Shown one piece after another: positions 32,443-45,079 of a DNA stretch of 64,000 nucleotides. This stretch comes from Achatina immaculata (lineage: Eukaryota; Mollusca; Gastropoda; Stylommatophora; Achatinidae), in NCBI GenBank assembly GCA_009760885.1, contig CM019693.1, forward strand, positions 47,870,751-47,934,750. The letters are read 5' to 3'. Position numbers and translations under genes: made by a program. The notes beneath the pieces were generated by a model. It did no database searches and had not been told where the DNA came from. It saw only the letters and a program-made list of their open reading frames with translations. Numbering within the stretch: the stretch's first letter is position 1; every line of letters begins with the position of its first letter.

Positions 32443-34000
32443 TTGTTAAACTTTGAAACCGACTTGCCAGCCCCACAACTAAATGTTACTCTAGATGAAA
32501 TTACATTGCATGAAACTGAAACCGCGGTGAATTTAATGGCTAACAACAAAGCTGCAGGTGAAGATGAAATAACACCCGAAATGCTAAAAGCTATCAATAG
32601 TGACAACATGAGACAACTACAGAGAATGTTTAACAAGATTTGGAAAGAAGAAAAGGTCCCTTCTAAATGGAAAAAAAGAATCATTGTTAAAATACCTAAA
32701 AAAGGGCAACCTTAGTGACTGTAACAACTGGAGAGGAGTAACCTTAATATCAGTTGTCTCAAAAGTATTTTGCAAGGTCATTTTGAATAGACTTAAAGAT
32801 ATAGTGCATACCACAGTGAGAGAAGAACAAGCAAGATTTCGAAAAGGGAGAAGCTGTCTCGACCAGATCTTTACTCTAAGAATAATACATGAAGAACATA
32901 TTGAAAAGCAGAAACCATTAATATTGAACATCATAGACTTTAAAAAGGCATTTGATAGCATACACAGAGATTCATTGTGGAGAATTTTAAGTCTATATGG
33001 AATACCATCTAACATTTTCAACATCATTAAGGACTTATATAATGGATATGTTTGTGGAGTCAAAACAGAAGAAGGGATGAGTGAATGGTTCCATTTTGAA
33101 ACGGGTATGAAAAAGGATGTATACTGTGTTTTTTGCTTTTTGGAATTACAATAGACTTCATAATGAAAAACTCCTGCACAGATAACACAGGTATTGACTG
33201 GTACATGGGACCCAACTAGAAGATCTTGATTTTGCTGATGACATAACTCTTATCAGTAATAATGTGAATTCCATGCAAGAAAAAACATATATCCTGTCTT
33301 CACTGGCTAGCAAAATATGACTTGAAATTAACAAGGACAAAACAAAAATAATGAAACTTCCCATTAATCAAAATGGAAAAATATGCGTAGAAGGGACATA
33401 TATTGAAGAAGTCAATCAATTTGCATACCTTGGCAGCTACATAGACCAGGATGGTGACACTAGAAAGGAAGATAGAATTGCAAAAGCAGCATCAATCTTC
33501 AAGAATCTTGAGAACATATGGAATTCAAAAGTTATAAGCACAAAAATCAAGTTAAGACTATTCAATTCAAATGTAATATCCACCCTCATTTATGCATGCG
33601 AAAGCTGGAAAACAACTAAAGAAACAGACAAGAAATTAGACTCTTTTGAAAACAAATGCCTAAGGAAAATACTCGGCATCAAGTGGAACGAATTCAAGAA
33701 CAATGCAGAGATAAGACAGATGACTGAACAACAACCAGTCTCATGGGTGATCAAGAAAAGGAGATGAACATATGTTGGTCACGTGATGAGAAGAAACGAT
33801 CAGAGAATCCCAAAACAAACTATCAAGTGGAACACAACAGGCCAAAGGAAAAAAAAGGCAAACCGCGTGAAACTCTGAAGAGGACATTATTAAGAGAGCC
33901 CAAATTAACAGGAATAGAATCCCTTGATAAGATTGAAAGACTCGCCGAAGACGGCAAAAATTGGCGAACTATCTTGATAGCCCTATGTGACGTTTAACAT
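32443..34000 (+). pseudogene. LINE A reverse transcriptase and C-terminal region
   Basis: RT blocks in order: NNKAAGEDEITPEMLK, WKEEKVPSKWKK, a frameshift near 32,705, NWRGVTLISVVSKVF, EEQARFRKGRSCLDQIF, NIIDFKKAFDSIHR (motif A with catalytic D), a damaged motif B (TGMKKDV for TGVKQGC), then in another frame LEDLDFADDITLIS (motif C, FADD, about 33,217-33,258). The thumb region reads FAYLGSYIDQDGDT and LIYACESWK. The C-terminal part stops at KKRR*TYVGH, where other copies keep Trp. The polymerase residues of motifs A and C survive but are no longer in one frame. Confidence 0.88.
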
Positions 34001-34024
34001 CACGGGAAGGATATAAGATATAAG

Positions 34025-34400
34025 AACATAACAGCCTGTTACAGTAACAGTTATATGAATGTAGTAACATCACAGTCTATTAAACTAACAGTTACATGAA
34101 TGTAGTAACATAACAGCCAGTTGCAGGTAGCACTATATAGGCGTGATAAGAAGCAGTATCTGTGTGATCGTTAATGAATAAAACTGTCCCTATCTTAAAG
34201 TAATTGTCTAACATTTTTTTACAATACCTCTACTACAGTGGCTTTTGTATATTTATACTCCTTTATTTAGTTTTATGTAATTGTGCCCAAAAACTATTAG
34301 TTGTTTAATGATCGCTACAAGGGTGTAGTGGCACAGTAGCCTGTTACTATGAGCGCTACAAAGATGTAGTAACATAGCAGTCTTTTATAATAAACACCCT
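34025..34400. repeat. 41-bp minisatellite, right of LINE A
   Basis: Continues the array at 30,285-30,874 (AACATAACAGCCTGTTACAG then GTTATATGAATGTAGTAAC), fading into diverged units by about 34,400. Confidence 0.88.
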
Positions 34401-34723
34401 ATAGACGCATGATAAGATCAGTGATAACTGCTAGGCTGGGTCAGATACAAGGTCATTTCAGGTGTACACTTTGATAAATAATAATCGCCATGATTGGTAT
34501 GTATCACAATCTCTCCTTGGTGTAAAGTGCTAAGACCGATGTTACATAAATATCTTTACTGGAAAGTTTCATGATCTGTTTGTGCAATGATCGCCATGTG
34601 CAGTAATTAAAATGTCCATGGGTTTATCATTCAGAATCTGAAAATAAATTTTCATTGCTGTGTTCAGTATGTACTTTCCCTAGTACTTTAATTGTTTGAT
34701 ATGTACAGTATGTACTTTACCAA
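34401..34723. other. unassigned stretch
   Basis: No gene or repeat is recognised between the faded minisatellite and the mariner remnant. Confidence 0.5.
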
Positions 34724-34724
34724 G

Positions 34725-35470
34725 CACGAGGGGTGATTGATAAGTTCTCGGCATAAGGTACAAATACTTGAAACACATAGTTGATATTAGGTGCACTTGT
34801 AGATCAGGTTAATGTAAAATTAAACACCAAGTTTCAAGAAATTAACTGCAACCAATTTTTTACAGGCTACTGAAGTGGTGAGGGGTGGCAGAAGTTGATA
34901 AGATGGATAAAATTTATCATTGAGCAGTCATTCGCTACCTCTGCATCCTGCATCAAGGGCTTATCATCGAAGGAGATCCATGAAGATATGGTAGAGATTC
35001 TAGGACAAAGTGTCCCTTCTTACAGCACAGTGAATAAATTGGCAGCTCAGCTCAAATATGGAAGAGAGAGTCTGGAAGATGATCCCCGTCAGGAAGACCA
35101 AGAACGGTAACCACTGATGAAACCATCGGCAGAATCCATGACATGATAATGGAGGATCGACGACTAACTGAGCTGTACATTGCTACTGAATTGGGCATTT
35201 CCCAGGAACGTGTTCATGTCATTATTCACAATCATCTTCAAATGACAAAGGTCTCTGCTCGATGGGTCCCGAAACTTCTTGGAGCTGACCACAAGCGATA
35301 GCGTCTCATCATATCAAGAGACAATCTTGGTCATTTTTTCTGCAGATCCTGAAAAAAGTGTATTCAGCAATTTGTGACTATGTATGAGACTTGAATTCAT
35401 CATTTTTAACCAGAAAGCAAAGAACAGTCAAAGCAGTGGAAACATCATGTCATATTCATGTGCATGAAGC
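34725..35470 (+). pseudogene. mariner transposon 5' part: inverted terminus and transposase N-terminal half
   Basis: CACGAGGGGTGATTGATAAG (34,725 on) looks like a mariner terminal inverted repeat. Transposase coding starts near the ATG at 34,902 and reads IKGLSSKEIHEDMVEILGQS, YSTVNKLAAQ, GRESLEDDPRQ, DETIGRIHDMIMEDRRLTEL and ISQERVHVIIHNHL (helix-turn-helix DNA-binding part), then RWVPKLLGADHKR. It ends at FVTMYET*IHHF, where the family has a D-E-T with the first catalytic Asp; here Asp is Tyr (codon at 35,383). Stops, frameshifts and loss of everything after KQWKHH make it dead. Confidence 0.87.
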
Positions 35471-35639
35471 ATGTTTGTCTGATGAGTTCACTTGCCTGGA
35501 CACGTGTGTCCCACATCACTTGATTAAAAGCATATTCTTCGCTTGGGATCGTCCCTTTTAGGACCCCAGTTGTTCGCAATTACTATTATTATTACTAGTA
35601 TCCTTGTTGTTATTAGTATATTATTATTATTTCTATCTC

Positions 35640-36140
35640 TATGAAACTGTATGTTGCTGTTCTTTGCAGCCGCTGCGGTGAAGATGTTGAGCCCCAGTAT
35701 CATGTCTGTTTAAGGGCGTTTCGACGGCTATTTTTTTTTTCATTCTCTGAGTGGAACAAATTATCAGGACATTTTATGTTGCCACGTTAACCAGACGGAT
35801 TTTAAGCAAGCAGCTAGCAACTGTTGTAGGTTCTAACCAGGCATTATCTCCTGGCCAGTTTCTCTTGACTGACTCTACCAATGCTAAATTTGCATTATGT
35901 GCCACGGTAACAGTAAGCAATATTTCTGCATGGTCCGGTTTCCTCTCGCTTGCATCTTCTAACTTTAAGTTTGGCCCTCATGTCCTCGTCAAAGTATATT
36001 GCCCCCGTGCACAGAGATCCTGTCCTCATTACTCAGTCTCTTGCAAATTCTTCTCTGCCCTCGCCCTCGTGGCTGATAGAAATTTCTCCAGTGAATGATT
36101 TACAAATATCTTTCTATCTCAGTCCTTTCCTCCCACCGTA
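35640..36140. repeat. dispersed repeat, partner at about 3,340-3,660
   Basis: Shares GACTCTACCAATGCTAAAT and TTTGGCCCTCATGTCCTC with the left part of the window. Open frames of 115 and 63 residues run through it, but I recognise no motif in them. It is probably an unclassified interspersed element. Confidence 0.55.
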
Positions 36141-36439
36141 AGCTCGCCACACAAAACTTGCCTGGATATACGACTACCATTCATCCTTGTCTCAGCCACG
36201 TCAGTCTTACCCTGCTTGGTGCTGTTATCATTTATAGAAGCTTAGCGCGCTGAAGAACCTCACGGTTGGTCACTTTATCTTGTATTTGATGTTCATTATT
36301 CTGCCAAATCAGCGAAGATGAAAAACATTTTTTTCCTTGTTTCATCCATTAAAGAGGTTGCTGAGCACACAGGTCTGATAAATCTGAACTTTTAAAATAG
36401 TAACTTTTTGTTGTTTCATATGTTAACTTTTTGTTGTTT
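36141..36439. other. unassigned stretch
   Basis: Only a two-copy TAACTTTTTGTTGTTTCATA direct repeat (about 36,401-36,442) is visible. Confidence 0.6.
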
Positions 36440-36605
36440 CATACTATTTTCCTTACATTTGCCCAAAATGTCATAGCTGTCTTTCCTATCCGTGTAATAA
36501 TGATTTCTTCATCTATGGAGAAGGTGGAAGTAACTGTAGATCCAAGATAGGTGAACCTGTCCACTGATTCAAGCAGGTTTCCATTCAATGTTAGAGACTA
36601 GAGGC
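36440..36605 (-). pseudogene. LINE fragment ('LINE G'), RT thumb region
   Basis: The minus strand reads TLNGNLLESVDRFTYLGSTV, TSTFSIDEEIITRIGKTAM and TFWANVRKIV. The pattern FTYLGS followed by E-I..RIGKA and a Trp is the segment just after the polymerase palm in many LINE reverse transcriptases. Only about 50 residues remain, so the family cannot be fixed; it could belong with the minus-strand relic at 1,565-1,898. Confidence 0.78.
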
Positions 36606-37034
36606 TATATCAGACAATGCTCTAATGCTGGAGACTTGTATGTCTTCACTCTAGGAAGACGCGGAGAACTCTCGATCCCTGAGAACTCTTGAAAAGACGA
36701 GAAGGTGAAGAAATAAAAGGTCATAATGTGAAGCCATGACGTGTCTGGGAAGTAAAGATGTTGTTAGTACTTGATGCAGGATGGGTTTCATTACTGGAGG
36801 TGACTACACCACGGAATTTTTTTTTTATTAAAACTTTGATGTAACTTTGATAGCAGATTTTCTCATTATGTTTAGTCTCTATTCATTGTCAGTGAACACT
36901 TAGTCCTCTGTACACTTAGACTAAATAAAAATATAGTTTGTGAGTTACAACGTGATATTCTGTTCCAAGATGTGAGTTTCATATTGCCACATATTTATTA
37001 TGAAACAAGCAAGTTTGGTTGAATTACCCATTTT
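36606..37034. other. unassigned stretch
   Basis: No gene or repeat is recognised. Confidence 0.5.
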
Positions 37035-37620
37035 GGCATGATTATGACTGAGTTATCTAGGAATGACATGATTATGATTGAGTTATCTAGGAATGACATG
37101 CTTATGACTGATTTATCTAGGAATGACATGATTATGACTGAGTTATCTAGGAATGACATGATTATGACTGAGTTATCTAGGAATGACATGATTATGACTG
37201 AGTTATCTAGGAATGACATGATTATGACTGAGTTATCTAGGAATGACATGATTATGACTGATTTATCTAGGAATGACATGATTATGACTGCGTTACCTAG
37301 GAATGACATGATTATGACTGAGTTATCTAGGAATGACATGATTATGACTGCGTTACCTAGGAATGACATGATTATGACTGAGTTATCTAGGAATGACATG
37401 ATTATGACTGAGTTATCTAGGAATGACATGATTATGACTGCGTTACCTAGGAATGACATGATTATGACTGCGTTACCTAGGAATGACATGATTATGACTG
37501 AGTTATCTAGGAATGACATGATTATGACTGATTTATCTAGGAATGACATGATTATGACTGCGTTACCTAGGAATGACATGATTATGACTGAGCTACCTAG
37601 ATAAGACACGATTATTATTG
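37035..37620. repeat. 30-bp minisatellite, open on both strands
   Basis: About 19 copies of ATGATTATGACTGAGTTATC plus TAGGAATGAC, exactly 30 bp apart. Variants GAGTTATC, GATTTATC and GCGTTACC alternate. The period is a multiple of three, so a ten-residue peptide repeat is open on the plus strand (37,038-37,604) and another on the minus strand (36,998-37,609). There is no sign of selection, promoter or splice context. Confidence 0.97.
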
Positions 37621-38039
37621 AATTATCTATAAATGGATGATTAAGACTATGAATGACATGAATATAATCATACCTACGATGACATGATTATTTCTGAGTT
37701 ACCCACGAATGACATGATTATACGATTAACCTGATTATTATTGGATTTATTAGATGGATAACAGTTTAATTTTCATTGAAACATATCTCATACATCAATG
37801 TTCTAACCAAAATAACAATATATCTTACATTGCGCTGTTTCATTTTCCACAACATGAACAACTTTATTTGGAAGGTTCAAAGGTTCAAAACCAGTCTCTG
37901 GCATAATTTCATTCAGGACAGCCCCATATATGATCCGTCACATGTCACTGCATCAAAGACTGTGTTTGTTGTTTACGATATGTTTTCAGCCACACAGTTC
38001 AGATTTCCTATCAGGACCCTTAATTTGTCCTAGCTCCAG
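37621..38039. other. unassigned stretch with minisatellite debris
   Basis: The first 120 bp hold degenerate relatives of the 30-bp unit (GAATGACATGATTAT). The rest has no recognised feature. Confidence 0.5.
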
Positions 38040-38275
38040 CAATCGGTTCACAATTACATTGTTCTTCCATTCTCATTCTTCATTTTCCCGTAGTCTTTCC
38101 GATATGGCTTTAGCAATGTCTCCCTTGTACATTCCCAGCTGCCATTTATTTTATCATGTCCAGCAAGTCCATCTGCCACTTCATTACCATGTACTACCCC
38201 ATGCCCTGGAAAGGTTTATTTGAAGTTTTTGTGTACCATTTACAACAATAACTTTGTTTCTACTTTACCTATGCT
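38040..38275 (-). pseudogene. LINE RNase H C-terminal fragment
   Basis: The minus strand reads FPGHGVVHGNEVADGLAGHD followed by KINGSWECTRETLL. G-H-x-G-V-x-G-N-E-x-A-D is the C-terminal RNase H motif with the last catalytic Asp. It differs from LINE D (NERADKLAA), so it is a second RNase H-bearing LINE family. The flanks are too decayed to extend it. Confidence 0.82.
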
Positions 38276-38684
38276 GTAAAAAGAAAGTTTTGTTAGAAAA
38301 TTACACATACAACATGCAGTCATTTTATTATATTATGTGTATGATACATTTAATGAATTTATACCAGTGTTATATGTTTTAGAAGTAAGACTCAGAAATT
38401 AGTTCTTCATTGCTAGTCTTACACACAAGGTTAGAGGAAGGTGTAATTTGCAGTTTTACAACTTAAAAGAAAGGTAGGCGAGGAGGAATAATAGTAGAAT
38501 ATTAAAACAATAAACAATTATCAAACAACAATAAGAAAACAATAACAACTCTCTGCTTATTATTATCTCATTTCCTAATTTTTCCACGTTTTTTTTTCTT
38601 TTTCTTCTACTATTTTTGATAAACCTACAGCACGTGATTCCGCCTAACTCTACCAGAACTAGTTTTACCTCAGCCATCAGCACG
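38276..38684. other. unassigned AT-rich stretch
   Basis: No gene is recognised. The segment AGAACTAGTTTTACC near 38,656 also occurs at about 9,375 and 11,966 beside the Penelope-like ends, so a small relic of that element is possible. Confidence 0.45.
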
Positions 38685-41600
38685 CTGTACTATATAAAAG
38701 TAAACCATCACTAACCTATCCTACATAACAGTAAACCATCACTAAGCTGTACTACATAAAAGTAAACCATCACTAAGCTGTCCTACATAAAAGAAAACCA
38801 TCAATAACTGTCTCACATTACAGTAAACCATCACCAAGCTATCCTACAAAAGAGTAAACCATCAACAACTACCCTACATGACAGTAAAGCATCAGCAAGC
38901 TGGCCTACATAACAGTAAATAATCAACAGCCTGACCTACATAACAGTAAACCATCACGAACCTGTCCTACATAAGAGTAAACCATCACCAACCTGTCCTA
39001 CATAACAGTAAATCATCACTAACCTGTCTTACATAACAGTAAACCATCACCAGTCTGTCCTACATAACAGTAAGCCATAATCAGAGTGTCCTACATAACA
39101 GAAAACAATCACCAGCCTGTCCTAAATAATAGTAAATCAACACCAGCCTGTCTTACATAACAGTAAACCATCACCAGCCTGTCCTACATAGTAGTAAACT
39201 ATCACCAACCTTTCCTACATAACAGAATAACATCACCAGCTTGTTCTACATAACTGTAAACCATCACCAGCCTGCCCTACATAACAGTAAACCAACACTA
39301 GGTTGTCCAAGAAAACAATAAACCATCACCAGCCTGTCCTAAATAAGAGTAAATCATTACCAGCTTGTCCTATATAAAATAACCCATCACCTGCCTGTCC
39401 TATATAACAGTAAACCATCACTAGCCCGGCCTACATAACAGCAAACCATCACCAACCTGTCCTACATAACAGTAAACCATCATCAAACTGTCCTACGTTA
39501 CACAAAAACATCACCCACCTGTCCTACACAACAGTAAAGCATCAGCACGCAGTCCTACATATCAGTAAACCATCACCAACCTATCCTACACAAGAGTAAA
39601 CCATCATCAACCTGTACTACATAACAGTATACCATCACCAACCTGTCATACATAATAATAAATCATCACTAGCTTGTCTTACATAACAGTAAACCATCAC
39701 CAACCTGTAGTACATAACAGTAAACCATCACTACCTTGTCCTACGTAACATAAACCATCACAAACATGTCCTACATAACAGTAAACCATCACCATCCTGT
39801 CCTACATAACAGTAAATCATCACAGCTTGTCCTACATAACAGTAAACCATCACCAACCTGTCCTACATAACAATAAACCATCACCAACCTGTCCTACATA
39901 ACAGGAAACCATCAATAACCTATCGTACATAACAGTAAGCCATAATTAATTTGTCCTACATAACAGTAAACCATCACCAACCTGTCCTATATAATATTAA
40001 AGCATAACCAGTCTAACCTAAATAACAGTAAACCATCACCAGCCTGTCCTTCATAAGTGTAAACCATAACCAGGCTAACCTACATAACAGTAAACCATCA
40101 CCAGACTGTCCTACATAACAGTAAACCATCAACAAGCAGTCCTACATATCAGTAAAGCATCACCAGGCTGTTCTACATAACAGTAAATCATCATTAATCT
40201 TTCCTACATAACAGTAAGCCATCACTAACCTGTCCTACATAACAGTAAACCATCTCCAGACTGTCCTACTTAACAGTAAACCATCACCAACCTGTCTTAC
40301 ATAACAGTAAATCATCACCAACCTATCCTACATAACACTTAACAATCACTAGCTTATCCTACTCAACATTGAAAAATCAACAAAATGTCCTACATAACAG
40401 AAAACCATCACCAACCTGTCCTACATAACAGTAAACCATAACCAGACTAATCTAAATAACAGTAAACCATCACCAGACTGTCCCACATAAAAGTAAACTT
40501 TCACCAACTTTTCCTACATAACAGAAAACCATCACCAGCTTGTCCTACATAACAGTAAACCATCACCAGCCTGTTCTACATAACAGTAAACTAACACTAG
40601 TTTGTCCTACAAAACAGTAAACCATTACCAGCCTGTGCTAAATAAGAGTAAATCATTGTCAGCCTGTCCTACATATCAGTAAACCATCACCAGCCTGGCG
40701 TACAAAACAGTACACCATCACTAGCTTGTCCTACATAACAGTAAACCATCACTAGCTTGTTATACATAACAGTAAATGATCACCAACCTGTCCTACATAC
40801 CAGTAAACCATCAGCATCCTGTCCTACATAACATTAAATCGTCACTAGCTTGTCCTACATAACAGTAAACCATCACCAGCCTGTCCTACGTAAGAGTAAT
40901 CCATCAGCAACATGTCCTACATAATAGTAAACCAACAGCAACATGTCCTACATAATAGTGAACCATCACCAGCCTGTCCTACATAACAGTAAGCCATAAC
41001 TAGCTTGTCATACATAACAGTAAACCATTACCAACTTGTCCTACATTACAGTAAACTAACACTAGTTTGTCCTACAAAACAGTAAACCATTACCAGCCTG
41101 TGCTAAATAAGAGTAAATCATTGTCAGCCTGTCCTACATATCAGTAAACCATCACCAGCCTGGCGTACAAAACAGTACACCATCACTAGCTTGTCCTACA
41201 TAACAGTAAACCATCACTAGCTTGTTATACATAACAGTAAATGATCACCAACCTGTCCTACATACCAGTAAACCATCAGCATCCTGTCCTACATAACATT
41301 AAATCGTCACTAGCTTGTCCTACATAACAGTAAACCATCACCAGCCTGTCCTACGTAAGAGTAATCCATCAGCAACATGTCCTACATAATAGTAAACCAA
41401 CAGCAACATGTCCTACATAATAGTGAACCATCACCAGCCTGTCCTACATAACAGTAAGCCATAACTAGCTTGTCATACATAACAGTAAACCATTACCAAC
41501 TTGTCCTACATTACAGTAAACCATAACCAATCTAACATAAATAACAGTAAACCATCACCAGCCTGTCCTACATAACTGTAAACCATAATCAGACTAACCT

Positions 41601-44600
41601 ACATAACAGTAAACTATCACCAGCCTGTCCTACATAACAGTAAACCATCACCAACCTTTCCTACATAACAGTAAACTATCACCTGCCTGTCCTACATAAC
41701 AGTAAACCATAACCATACAAACCTAAATAACAGTAAATCACCAACAGCGTCTCCCACATAACAGTAAACTATCACCAACCTTTCCTACATAACAGAAAAA
41801 CATCACCAGCTTGTCCTAGATAACAGTAAACCATCACCAGCCTATCCTACATGAAAGCAAACCAACACTAGGTTGTCCTACAAAAGAGTAAACCATCACC
41901 AGCCTGTCCTTAATAAGAGTAAATCATTACCAGCCTGTCCTAAATAAAGTAATGTATCATCTGCCTGCCCTATATAATAGTAAACCATCACCAATCTCTC
42001 CTACATAACAGTAAACCATCACCAACCTGTCCTACATAACAGTAAACCATAACTACGCTGTCCTACATAATAGTAAATCATCATCAGTCTTTCGTGCATA
42101 ACAATAAACCATCACCAACTGTCCTACATAACAGTAAACCATAATTAACCTGTCCTACATAACAGTAAATCATCATCTGTCTTTCGTACACAACAGTAAA
42201 CCACCACTAAACTGTCCTACATAACAGTAAACCATCACCAACCTGACCTACATAACAGTAAACCATCACTAGCTTGTCCTACATAACAGTAAAACATAAC
42301 CAGCCTGTCCTACATAACTGTAAATAATCACTAGATTCTCCTACATAACAGTAAACCATCACCAACCTGTACTACATAACAGTAAAAAATCACTAGCTTG
42401 TCATAAATTACAGTGAACCATCAATTACCTGTCCTCCATAACAGTAAATCATCACTAGCTTGTCCTATTACAGTAAACCATCACCAACCTGTCCTACATA
42501 ACAGTAAACCATCGCCATCCTGTCCTAGACAATATTAAATCATGACTAGCTTGTCCTACATAAGAGTAAACCATCACCAACCTGTCCTACATTACAGAAA
42601 AACATCACCAACCTGTCCTACATAACAGTAAACCATCAGCACGCAGTTCTACATATCAGTAAACCATCACCAGCCTATCTTACAAAACAGTAAACCAGCA
42701 CCAGCCTGTCCTACATAACAGTAAATCTTCACCAACCAGTCCTACATAACAGTAACCCACCACCAACATGCCTACATAACAGTAAACCATCACCATTCTG
42801 TCCTACATAAAAGTAAACCATTACCAGCCTGTCCTACATAACAGTAAAACATAATCAGCCTGTCCTACATAACTGTAAATAATCACTAGCTTCTCCTACA
42901 TAACAGTAAAAAATCACTAGCTTGTCATACATTACAGTGAACCATCAATTACCTGTCCTCCATAACAGTAAATCATCACTAGCTTGTCCTATTACAGTAA
43001 ACCATCACCAACCTGTCCTACATAACAGTAAACCATCGCCTTCCTGTCCTACATAATATTAAATCATGACTAGCTTGTCCTACATAAGAATAAACCATCA
43101 CAAACATGTCCTACATAATAGTAAACCATCAGCAACATGTCCTACATAATAGTTATCCATCACGAGCCTGTTCTACATAACAGGAAACCATCACCAACTT
43201 ATCCTACATAACTGTTAACAAATAAATAGCTTGTCCTACAAAACGGTAAACCATCACCAACCTGAACTACATACCAGTAAACCATCATAAACCATCACCA
43301 GCGAATCCTCCATCACAGTATACTATCATCTACCTGTCATATACAACAGTAAACCATCACCAGTTTGTCCTACATAACAGTAAACCATAATCAGTCAAAC
43401 CTACATAACAGTAAAATATCACCATCCTGTCTTACATAACAGTAAACCATCACCAACCTGTCCTACATAAAAGTAAACCGTCACAAGCCTGTCCTACATA
43501 ACAGTAAACCATCACCAGCCTGTCCTAAATAAAAGTAAACTGTCACAAGCCTGTCCTACATAAAAGTAAACCATCACCAGCCTGTCCTACATAAAAATAA
43601 ACTTTCACCAACCTTTCCTACATAACAGAAAACCATCACCATCTTGTCCTACATAACAGTAAATCATCACCAGCCTGTTCTATATAACAGTAAACTAACA
43701 CTAGTTTGTCCTAAAAAACAGTAAACCATTACCAGCCTGTCCTAAGTAAGAGTAAATCACTACCAGCCTGTCCTACATAACAGTAAACCGTCACTAGCCT
43801 CTCCTACATAACAGTAAACCATAACTAACCTGTCCTACATAACAGTAAATCATCATCAGTCTTTCGTACATAACAGAAAACCACCACCAACGTGTCCTAC
43901 ATAACAGTAAACCATCACTAACCTGTCCTACATAAAAGTAAACCATAACTAGCTTGTCCTACATAACAGTAAACCATCACCAACCTGTCCTATATAACAG
44001 TAAACTATCACCAAACATGTCCTACATAATTGTAAATCATCACCAGTCTGTCATACATAAGTGTAAACCATCACCAGCATTATCCTATATAAAAGTAAAC
44101 CATCACTAGTTTGTCCTACATAACAGTAAACCATCACCAGACTGTCATACATAACAGTAAACCATCACTAACCTGTCCTACATAACAGTAAACAATCACC
44201 AACCTGTCCTGCATAAAAGAAAACCATAATCAAGCTAACCTATATAACAGTAAACTATCACCAACCTGTCCTACATAACAGTAAACCATCACCAACCTGT
44301 CCTACATAACAGTAAACTATCACCAACCTGTCCTACATAACAGTAAACTATCACCAACATGTCCTACATAACAGTAAACTATCACCAACCTGTCCTACAT
44401 AACAGTAAACCATCACCAACCTGTCCTACATAACAGTAAACCATAATCAGGCTAACTTACATAACAATAAACCATCACCAAGCTATCCTACATAACAGTA
44501 AACCATCACCAGCCTGTCCTACATAACTGTAAACCATAACCAGGCTAACCTACATAATAGTAAACCATCATCAGCCTGTCCTACATAACAGTAAACCATA

Positions 44601-44655
44601 ACCAGTCTAACCTACATAACAGTAAACCATCACCAAGCTAACCTACATTACAGAA
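38685..44655. repeat. 31-bp satellite-like array, about 190 copies
   Basis: Nearly 6 kb of uninterrupted tandem units of 31 bp, starting CATAACAGTAAACC and ending CCTGTCCTA, with the middle varying among ATCACCAA, ATCACCAG, ATCACTAG and ATAACCAG. Some units are 29-35 bp long. It is the longest repeat of the window and contains no foreign insertion. The words ACATAACAG and CCTGT also occur in the 41-bp minisatellite at 30.3-34.4 kb. Confidence 0.98.
40591..41520. repeat. 465-bp higher-order duplication in the 31-bp array
   Basis: 40,591-41,055 is repeated at 41,056-41,520. The same order of marked units recurs (CTAACACTAGTTTGTCC, GTGCTAAATAAGAG, CTGGCGTACAAAACAG, ATGATCACCAACC). 465 is 15 x 31, so the block duplicated in register. 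Confidence 0.96.
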
Positions 44656-45019
44656 AAATTAAACTCAGACTTAGCTTCAGAAACTTTATTTTACATCTGT
44701 AAGTGTATCCCAGCAATGTTTCATGACATCTAATAATACTAATAACAAGAAAAGTACTTGCCTTGCTGTCATATCAACAGATTCACGGGATCTCCTGTAA
44801 AAACTATGACAAGTGTAAGAGTGTCATGACTGCTGCATCCACTGGCAGGGTTTTATATGTTTTTTGTTGGGAGTTAGTTAAGTATATTCTTCCTTTAGCC
44901 AGATCACGTGACTATAATTTATGGAATTCCCCATATAATGCTGTGATTTATAATGGTTGCGTTATTTGTTCTTAAGATTTCAATGATATGTATAAATAGA
45001 CAGATACAGGAACATAAAC
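44656..45019. other. unassigned stretch
   Basis: No gene or repeat is recognised. The 70-residue frame at 44,763-44,975 has no familiar motif. Confidence 0.5.
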
Positions 45020-45079
45020 ACAAATAATCGTATGGATGGGTGGATGGATGGATGGATGGATGGATGGATGGATGGATGG
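45020..45079. repeat. (GGAT)n microsatellite
   Basis: About 11 copies of TGGA/GGAT in tandem, the same motif as at 50,308-50,368 and 63,974-64,000. Confidence 0.97.

Larger units (their letters stand above)
30875..34024 (+). mobile_element. near full-length RTE-like LINE ('LINE A')
   Basis: A 3,150-bp element, the usual size of RTE-clade LINEs: a 5' UTR of about 215 bp, one coding region with endonuclease then reverse transcriptase, a very short 3' UTR and a terminal ATAAGATATAAG short-repeat tail. It is inserted in a 41-bp minisatellite. Truncated 3' copies of the same family lie at 681-1,513 (+), 23,171-23,526 (-) and 25,291-25,646 (-). The frame is broken at several points, so this copy cannot move by itself. 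Confidence 0.92.

Noticed and set aside
38685..44655. CRISPR-like regular repeats
   Set aside because: The units are contiguous with no unique spacers, no cas genes are present, and the setting is clearly eukaryotic. It is a satellite-like array.
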